From contig JAOZFT010000024.1 in assembly GCA_027492035.1 (NCBI GenBank), positions 1 through 20,103 on the forward strand: a stretch of DNA of 20,103 nucleotides, in the 5' to 3' direction. Below the pieces are notes generated by a model. The model searched no databases, was not told the DNA's origin, and saw only the letters and a list, made by a program, of their open reading frames with translations. Made by a program: the position numbers and the translations under genes. Positions 15,178 to 20,103 of the stretch are shown here, in pieces (within the stretch, counting starts at the first letter, position 1; the number at the start of each line of letters is the position of its first letter). The stretch comes from Thermoproteota archaeon (GTDB lineage Archaea > Korarchaeota > JAOZGF01 > JAOZFZ01).

Positions 15178-15669
15178 ATGGGGGAAATTGACAAGGAAAT
15201 AGTTAAGTTTTTGGTGGAGTCAGGTATAGACTTCGTTTGCAGCGTGCCATGTATGCTTTTGAAAGGAATACTGGAAGAAATAGAGAAGACAAACTTGAGA
15301 CATGTTAGAGTCAACAGGGAAGAAGAAGGAGTGGGAGTATGCGCAGGAGCGTACTTGGCCGGTAAGAAACCAGCATTAGTAATTCAAAATTCAGGTTTAG
15401 GTAACTCAATAAATGCTTTACTTTCCCTTACAAAGTTTTATCGTTTAGGGTTATTTATTTTAATGAGCCATAGAGGAGATAAATACGAAAAAATTAAAGC
15501 GCAGGTTCCAATGGGAGAGGCAACACCCAAATTGTTAAAGCTCTTAAACATCGAATATGCCAAAGTTACGGAGCCAAACCAATTGTTTCTGATAAAAAAC
15601 CTTGTTAAGAAAGCATTTAAAGAAGAAGACATTAAAGCTGTTTTACTTTCAAGGTCGTTATGGCTATGA
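15178..15669 (+). CDS. comD: Sulfopyruvate decarboxylase, alpha subunit
   Basis: ComD and ComE together form the thiamine-diphosphate enzyme that decarboxylates sulfopyruvate to sulfoacetaldehyde. The 163-residue ComD is the pyrimidine-binding (PYR) half. VNREEEGVGVCAGAYLAG (45-62) carries the glutamate that activates the cofactor, followed by ALVIQNSGLGNSINALLSL and MSHRGD. The length and the split into two subunits match M. jannaschii; in some other organisms the two halves are fused. It starts six bases after comB and overlaps comE at its 3' end, so the pair is probably made in equal amounts. Confidence 0.92.
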   Translation: MGEIDKEIVKFLVESGIDFVCSVPCMLLKGILEEIEKTNLRHVRVNREEEGVGVCAGAYLAGKKPALVIQNSGLGNSINALLSLTKFYRLGLFILMSHRGDKYEKIKAQVPMGEATPKLLKLLNIEYAKVTEPNQLFLIKNLVKKAFKEEDIKAVLLSRSLWL

Positions 15670-16214
15670 AGAGAATAGATGTTATAAGGGAAATTTCTAA
15701 AAGGAAAGGATTAATAATTTGTAATTTAGGATTTCCTAGTAGAGAACTTTATAGCATAAAGGATAAAAATACAAATTTTTACATGTTAGGCTCAATGGGA
15801 ATGGCTAGTTCCATAGGGTTAGGAGTTGCATTGTGCCAAAAAGAAAAAGTTTACATTATTGAAGGTGACGGTTCAATACTTATGAACTTAGGGTCCCTAG
15901 CCACAATAGCAGCCTACGCAACACCTAACTTAAACTTAATAGTAGTGGACAACGGGGTTTACGGTTCCACAGGAAAACAACCAACACACACAGCTAAAGT
16001 GGCAGATTTAAAAAAGATAGCTAAAGGAGCAGGAAATAAAAAGGTTTTTGAAGTAAAGTCGATAGAGCAACTTAAAGAAGCCTTAGAACAAGGTGGGCCT
16101 CTTATTATTGTAGCAAAAGTAAACCAAGAATCAAAAAAGGTACCTGAGGTACCTCTTGAAGCTGAGTTTATAAAGAAAAGATTTATGAACGCTATTTATG
16201 AATTAAATAAGTAA
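15660..16214 (+). CDS. comE: Sulfopyruvate decarboxylase, beta subunit
   Basis: This is the pyrophosphate-binding (PP) half of the ThDP-dependent decarboxylase, 184 residues. The ThDP/magnesium motif is GDGS (69-72), with the partner D97-N98 in IVVDNGVYGSTGKQ; GSMGMASSIGLGVAL (44-58) is the preceding conserved helix. It overlaps comD by 10 bases from ATG 15660. An in-frame ATG at 15666 gives a classical ATGA overlap and a better distance from AAGGT (15651-15655), so the true start may be two residues later. The 3' end overlaps the convergent oxidoreductase gene by 12 bases. Confidence 0.92.
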   Translation: MAMKRIDVIREISKRKGLIICNLGFPSRELYSIKDKNTNFYMLGSMGMASSIGLGVALCQKEKVYIIEGDGSILMNLGSLATIAAYATPNLNLIVVDNGVYGSTGKQPTHTAKVADLKKIAKGAGNKKVFEVKSIEQLKEALEQGGPLIIVAKVNQESKKVPEVPLEAEFIKKRFMNAIYELNK

Positions 16215-17996
16215 ATTGTTTAGGGAACTAAGCTTTAACGATTTCAATTTTTCAGTTGAGGGTTTACCAGTAATTCTGTCCCAATTCCTTATTTTGTAAT
16301 ACTTTCTAAGCATGAAATTAACATCCGGCACCTTATTCTTAGCTCCTCCTTCCCTTAAAGGTTTCAAAAAAATGGAGGGGAGATAATCATCCCTAGCATT
16401 AATTCCAAGTTTATTGTTTAATAACCTTTTCAAGTTAAATATCCTTTCCCCGATCAGAAGCAAGTCTTGAACAGTGATTCTCCATCCCATTAAACAATTA
16501 AGAGCTTCAGTTATTAATTTTGGTGATATTACACAGAATTGACATAGAATCAGGGAATTATAGATACTCATCCAATTCTGAGTTTTAACTGTAGTTTCTG
16601 CCTTGCCTTTTTCAGAGAATCTCTCCCCTGGATAGATTCCAATTTCAGGTATTTCTTTACCCATATCTACTTTATGCATATCACCTTGCAAATGACAAGC
16701 CCCTCTCGGTGAAGTCGCGTAACAGAGAGCCATTCCAAAAAAGGCGCGTGGATCATGAAAAGGCACTTCTAAGCCTTTAACCTCTGCTGCAAATTTTTGT
16801 AACCCATGTCTTAATTGAAGATTGGAAGTTCCTTCAGCTAAAGAATCACCGAAACCTTTACGGTAAGCTATCTGTGTTATAAGCGCTAAAACAGTGTCAA
16901 TATCGCCCCATTTCAATGTTACACCACCTGTTTCACTTTTACTGATTTTTCCAGTTTCAAAAAGGTAGGTGGCGAAAGCAATAACGGAACTACAGCTAAT
17001 GGTGTCTAAACCCATTTGATTGCATAAATAATTAGCATGAACAATTTTTTCAAGGTTCTGATTCAAAAAGAGCGAACCGAAACCACAAATTGTTTCATAC
17101 TCCGGAGCATCAATTAAAATAAATTTTCCGTTCTTTTTCAACTTAACAATTTTTCCGCAAGCAATTGGACAGTAAAAACATGCCTTGCTTCCCACAACTA
17201 GTTTCCTTAAAGCATCCTTACTTATCAATTCACTTTCAAATTTTCCTTGTAGGAAATATTTGTTAGGCATATCTCCAAGTTCTTGTGCAACTTCCACTAA
17301 CCAGCTTGTCCCATATTTACGCAAAATATCACTGGAGGGGTTATTTCGAATTTCCGTCACAAATTTTTTTATAATAGGTTTAATTTCTGGCTTAATGGGT
17401 TTCTTCTCAGGTTTAGGTATTATAATTGCCTTTAATTTTTTAGAACCCATCACCGCACCTAAACCTGTCCGGCCAGCAGCTCTACCGCCATCAACAATAA
17501 TTGAAGCGAATTTAACAAGGTTTTCACCTGCAGGTCCTATACTCGCAACACTAGCGTTTTTAAGGCTGAGGTCTCTCAATATTTCGTTTTGAACATCTAG
17601 AGCTCCAAGACCCCAGTATTCAGTTGCATCTAATATTTCACTTCCCTTTTCTGTAATTTTAAGCATTACTGCACTAGACGGCTTACCTGTAATAAAAATG
17701 CCGCTAAAACCTATAAATTTAAGATATGACGCAAATTTGCCACCTACACTGGATTCTGCCCAAATATGTGTAAGAGGAGACTTAGAAGTTACTGAGCATT
17801 TACCGGAGCAAGGAAGCCCTGTACCTGTAAATGGACCTGTTAAAAAAAGTAAGGGAGCCTCAGCATGGAAAGGAGAAAGTGAAGACTTAATTTTCCCGAA
17901 AAGAAGGCGAGCTGCTAAGCCGCTTCCACCCAAAAATTTTTTATAAAATTCACTATTAAGGTGAACTATTTTAGCTTGTTTATTCCCCAGATCCAC
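16203..17996 (-). CDS. aor: Aldehyde:ferredoxin oxidoreductase (tungsten)
   Basis: This enzyme family oxidises aldehydes to acids with ferredoxin, using a tungsto-bispterin and one [4Fe-4S] cluster. From GTG 17996 the protein has 597 residues. Visible features: SGKCSVTSKSPLT (64-76), cluster cysteines C273-x2-C276-x3-C280 with a distal Cys in LILCQFC (485), PEYETICGFG (298-307), pterin motif CNQMGLDTIS (325-334) and HDPRAFFGMALCYATSPRGA (414-433). Odd: the codons just upstream of the GTG read PPLLK, completing the expected LLKVDL strand, but no start codon precedes the in-frame TGA. A start at ATG 18060 with a one-base shift near 18022 would give a normal N-terminus. Substrate is not determined. 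Confidence 0.88.
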   Translation of the reverse strand: MDLGNKQAKIVHLNSEFYKKFLGGSGLAARLLFGKIKSSLSPFHAEAPLLFLTGPFTGTGLPCSGKCSVTSKSPLTHIWAESSVGGKFASYLKFIGFSGIFITGKPSSAVMLKITEKGSEILDATEYWGLGALDVQNEILRDLSLKNASVASIGPAGENLVKFASIIVDGGRAAGRTGLGAVMGSKKLKAIIIPKPEKKPIKPEIKPIIKKFVTEIRNNPSSDILRKYGTSWLVEVAQELGDMPNKYFLQGKFESELISKDALRKLVVGSKACFYCPIACGKIVKLKKNGKFILIDAPEYETICGFGSLFLNQNLEKIVHANYLCNQMGLDTISCSSVIAFATYLFETGKISKSETGGVTLKWGDIDTVLALITQIAYRKGFGDSLAEGTSNLQLRHGLQKFAAEVKGLEVPFHDPRAFFGMALCYATSPRGACHLQGDMHKVDMGKEIPEIGIYPGERFSEKGKAETTVKTQNWMSIYNSLILCQFCVISPKLITEALNCLMGWRITVQDLLLIGERIFNLKRLLNNKLGINARDDYLPSIFLKPLREGGAKNKVPDVNFMLRKYYKIRNWDRITGKPSTEKLKSLKLSSLNNLLI

Positions 17997-18120
17997 CTTT
18001 AATAGAGGAGGATTTGACTCGTTAGTAACCGTTCCAGTTCACCTTAAACCTAAAATCCATCCATAAGAGACCATGAATAACTGAAAGAATCCGCTGAATT
18101 TTTCATTTGCTGAAGAAAAG

Positions 18121-18138
18121 AATTTATAAATTTAAAAA
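18121..18138. promoter_or_regulatory. Palindromic TATA region between divergent genes
   Basis: AATTTATAAATT (18121-18132) is a perfect palindrome followed by TAAAA. It can serve the leftward oxidoreductase and the rightward deacetylase gene. For the leftward gene it suits a start at 18060 better than one at 17996. Confidence 0.45.
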
Positions 18139-18284
18139 CTGAAAAAACTTTCAAGAGGAAAAGTGGTTAAGTTGAATTTTAAAATTTATGCAGCAAAATC
18201 CCTGAACAATTTTCCTATACACAATAGAGGCTGCAAGACATTACTGTAAATTTTCTGTTTAATAGAGAGGAAGAGGGAAAAGCA

Positions 18285-19013
18285 GTGGGGATACTGTTAA
18301 GAATTGATGTGGACAACCCGTACGGCTACAGTGACCTGTTAAGGAAAACATTTAATTTCTTTGCATTAAACTATTTTTTCCCGCCTTTGCCTAAGTTACA
18401 CCTTTCTAATTTTAAAAAGCTTCTTGAAGATTTAGAAGATAGAGGGATCCCAGTTAATTTCTTCTTTAAACCTAAAACTTTACCTTCTAAAGAATTATCT
18501 GTGCAAATAATTAAAAGAAACGAAGTAGGCCTACATGCAGTTCAAGTGCACACTTTCGAAAAATTTGAGGAAGAACTAAAAAAGGTCAATGCCAGATTTG
18601 GAAATAAAGTAAGGGGGTTCAGTAAACACGGACACTGGAGAAATTGGGTGGGCGAAAGAGGCTCTGTACCAGGATATAACCCAAACAAACTTTTAAAATA
18701 CGCAAGGAAGGCGAAACTGAAATATTTTGCAGGGAATTATGAAAATCCAACATATAAACCTGAAATCGTGCAGGGAGTGCATTATTTCCCCTCTGCATTT
18801 TGGCTAAATGAAAGATTCAGAAACAAAAAATTCACGTTAAATTGGCTCTTCCAAAACAGTCAAGTAAGAGATATAGTGGTGCTTATGCATCCTTGGGAAT
18901 GGGTTACATTAAAACAGGTAAGGGAAGCATATGAAAAAATTTTAACAAAGACTGAAACTTTCAAAAAATTCAGCGAAGTAAGTGACAGCTTTAGAACTTC
19001 ACCGAAACTTTAA
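18285..19013 (+). CDS. Polysaccharide deacetylase-like (NodB-fold) protein
   Basis: This is a 242-residue protein with no signal peptide. It shows divergent NodB-type motifs: LRIDVDNP with Asp 8 and Asp 10 (metal/base motif), VNFFFKP after the first helix, GLHAVQVHT with H84 and H89 (metal histidines), KHGHW (H115, H117), and a late VVLMHPWEW (His 202). Family members remove acyl groups from sugars or cleave related C-N bonds. The start is GTG 18285 behind GAGAGGAAGAGGG. It is followed after 74 bases by an ATP-grasp gene, which suggests one pathway for a modified sugar or peptide, perhaps of the cell surface. Substrate is unknown. Confidence 0.75.
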   Translation: MGILLRIDVDNPYGYSDLLRKTFNFFALNYFFPPLPKLHLSNFKKLLEDLEDRGIPVNFFFKPKTLPSKELSVQIIKRNEVGLHAVQVHTFEKFEEELKKVNARFGNKVRGFSKHGHWRNWVGERGSVPGYNPNKLLKYARKAKLKYFAGNYENPTYKPEIVQGVHYFPSAFWLNERFRNKKFTLNWLFQNSQVRDIVVLMHPWEWVTLKQVREAYEKILTKTETFKKFSEVSDSFRTSPKL

Positions 19014-19087
19014 GGAGTAAATAATTCTTAAATAGCGAGGTTCTAGTTCAAAAATTTTTAAAGGTTTAAGGTGGAGGGGAATTAAGT

Positions 19088-20103
19088 CTGGCCATTAATA
19101 TTTTAATAACTGAAGCTTCACAGAGGAACAGTTTAGCAATTGCTAGAACACTTGGCTCTAACGGATTCAACTGTATACTTGCAGATGAAAAAAAATTCGC
19201 TCCTTCATTTTATTCCAAATACTGCAAAGCCAGATATAGATACTTCCCTCCAACCACTAACCCTGAGAAATTTTTAAGTAGCATAATAAGGATAGTAAAG
19301 GAAAGTAAAGCCTCTCATATTCTTCCCGTAGGCGTAAACACAGTAGTTCCATTGTCTCTGTACCTTGACAAAGTTAGACAATACATCAACATTGCTTTAC
19401 CCCCCTACAAAACATTACTTAAGGCTCATAACAAAGCAGAAACGTTAAAAATAGCAAGAGAAGTGGGAGTACCTACACCTAAAACTTACACCCCAAAAAG
19501 TCGCTTAGAAGTTATAAATCTGTCCAGGAAAGTTCAATACCCCGTTATAATTAAAAGAAGAAAGGGGTCAGGGGTATATAAAGGGGTTCGAATAGCTAGA
19601 ACCCCTTCAGAACTAGTTAAGAAATATATGGAGATAGAAAATATGCAGGGGGACCACTTAATTGAAGAACAAAAGTTACCGTTGATCCAGGAATATGTAC
19701 CTGGAGAGATTAGAGATGTTTGCGTACTTTTTAATAGAGGTGAACCACGAGCCGCATTGGTTCAAAGAAGAATATGGACATGGCCACCTAAAGGAGGAGT
19801 TGGTATTCTTAATGAAACGGTGAAGGACGATAAAACGTTGAAACTTGCCTTGAAACTTTTAAAAAAAATGAAATGGCACGGTGTAGCACAGGTTGAGTTT
19901 AAAAAGGATGAACATGGAAATCCCCTCCTCATGGAGGTTAACCCTAAATTTTGGGGCACTTTAGAACTTTCAATAAAGGCAGGGATAAATTTTCCTTTGT
20001 TAATAATAGAAATGATGAAGAGGGGGGATATACCAGCAAAATTCAAATACAAGGTAGGCATTAGATTTTATTGGCCTCTACCTTACATAACAAAGTACCT
20101 CAT
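19088..20103 (+). CDS. ATP-grasp ligase (partial, probable CTG start)
   Basis: The frame is open from after a TAA at 19067-19069 to the right edge, giving about 338 residues. It encodes a CarB/PylC-type ATP-grasp enzyme that joins a carboxylate to an amine or similar through an acyl phosphate. Parts: an N-terminal Rossmann-like domain (NILITEASQRNSLAIARTLG), HILPVGVNTVVPLS, the ATP loop PVIIKRRKGSGVYKGVRIA, IQEYVPGEIRDVC, and the magnesium motif LMEVNPKFWGTLEL with Glu (19934) and Asn (19940). No ATG, GTG or TTG lies near the N-terminus; CTG 19088, eight bases after GGAGGGG (19073-19079), is the only well-placed start. It pairs with the deacetylase-like gene upstream. Confidence 0.82.
   Translation, partial: MAINILITEASQRNSLAIARTLGSNGFNCILADEKKFAPSFYSKYCKARYRYFPPTTNPEKFLSSIIRIVKESKASHILPVGVNTVVPLSLYLDKVRQYINIALPPYKTLLKAHNKAETLKIAREVGVPTPKTYTPKSRLEVINLSRKVQYPVIIKRRKGSGVYKGVRIARTPSELVKKYMEIENMQGDHLIEEQKLPLIQEYVPGEIRDVCVLFNRGEPRAALVQRRIWTWPPKGGVGILNETVKDDKTLKLALKLLKKMKWHGVAQVEFKKDEHGNPLLMEVNPKFWGTLELSIKAGINFPLLIIEMMKRGDIPAKFKYKVGIRFYWPLPYITKYL

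Noticed and set aside
17185-17592. 135-residue plus-strand ORF inside the oxidoreductase gene
   Set aside because: It lies fully antisense to a well-conserved enzyme and has no recognisable domain; it is a shadow frame.
18172-18249. 25-codon ORF (TTG start) in the leader of the deacetylase gene
   Set aside because: A leader peptide is possible, since it sits behind GAGG and after the TATA region, but the ribosome site is poorly spaced and there is no motif; too weak to list as a gene.
1-20103. CRISPR arrays, insertion sequences, tRNA and rRNA genes
   Set aside because: No regularly spaced repeats, no transposase reading frames or terminal repeats, and no tRNA-like T-loop/acceptor patterns or rRNA stretches were seen.

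Overview
The window is archaeal. It is AT-rich, has archaeal TATA-like boxes (TTTAAATA type) rather than -35/-10 promoters, uses TTG and GTG starts often behind GGAGG/GGTG ribosome sites, and carries a coenzyme M (CoM) biosynthesis cluster (comA, comB, comD, comE). CoM genes point to a methanogen or a relative that uses methyl-/alkyl-CoM reductase, but no mcr gene is here and the lineage cannot be fixed from this window.

Layout: (1) 1-1550: the N-terminus of a membrane protein leaving the left edge, and two unrecognised genes. (2) 1537-4309: two small paralogous membrane-associated proteins followed by two adjacent ArsA/Get3-like ATPases. The second ATPase has Asn in place of the switch I catalytic Asp. 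(3) 4306-5339: a probable antisense pseudogene remnant, then a coiled-coil protein with a degenerate PD-(D/E)XK-like domain. (4) 5590-8909: a sulfur-activation cluster: ribbon-helix-helix protein, CysD-like protein with APS-reductase-like cysteines, DUF2061 membrane protein, CysN-like GTPase broken by one frameshift in an A9 run, and an alkaline-phosphatase-superfamily protein. A 14-bp inverted repeat overlaps the cysD ribosome site. (5) 8997-12824: two tandem asparagine synthetase-like genes, the second with two mutually compensating frameshifts. (6) 12964-16214: an HTH/PrpR_N-like regulator, then comA-comB-comD-comE as a tight operon. (7) 16203-17996 (-): a tungsten aldehyde:ferredoxin oxidoreductase, convergent with comE, whose N-terminus looks displaced. 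(8) 18285-20103: a NodB-like polysaccharide deacetylase, then an ATP-grasp protein that seems to start at CTG and runs off the right edge.

Regions 4 and 6 make sense together. CysD/CysN-type sulfate activation, possibly with reduction on the CysD-like Fe-S protein, would supply sulfite. ComA adds sulfite to phosphoenolpyruvate, ComB dephosphorylates the product and ComDE decarboxylates sulfopyruvate. The sulfolactate dehydrogenase (ComC) is not in the window.

Caution: three clear frameshifts and one suspected one fall in otherwise well-conserved genes. At least part of this may be assembly or sequencing error rather than gene decay.
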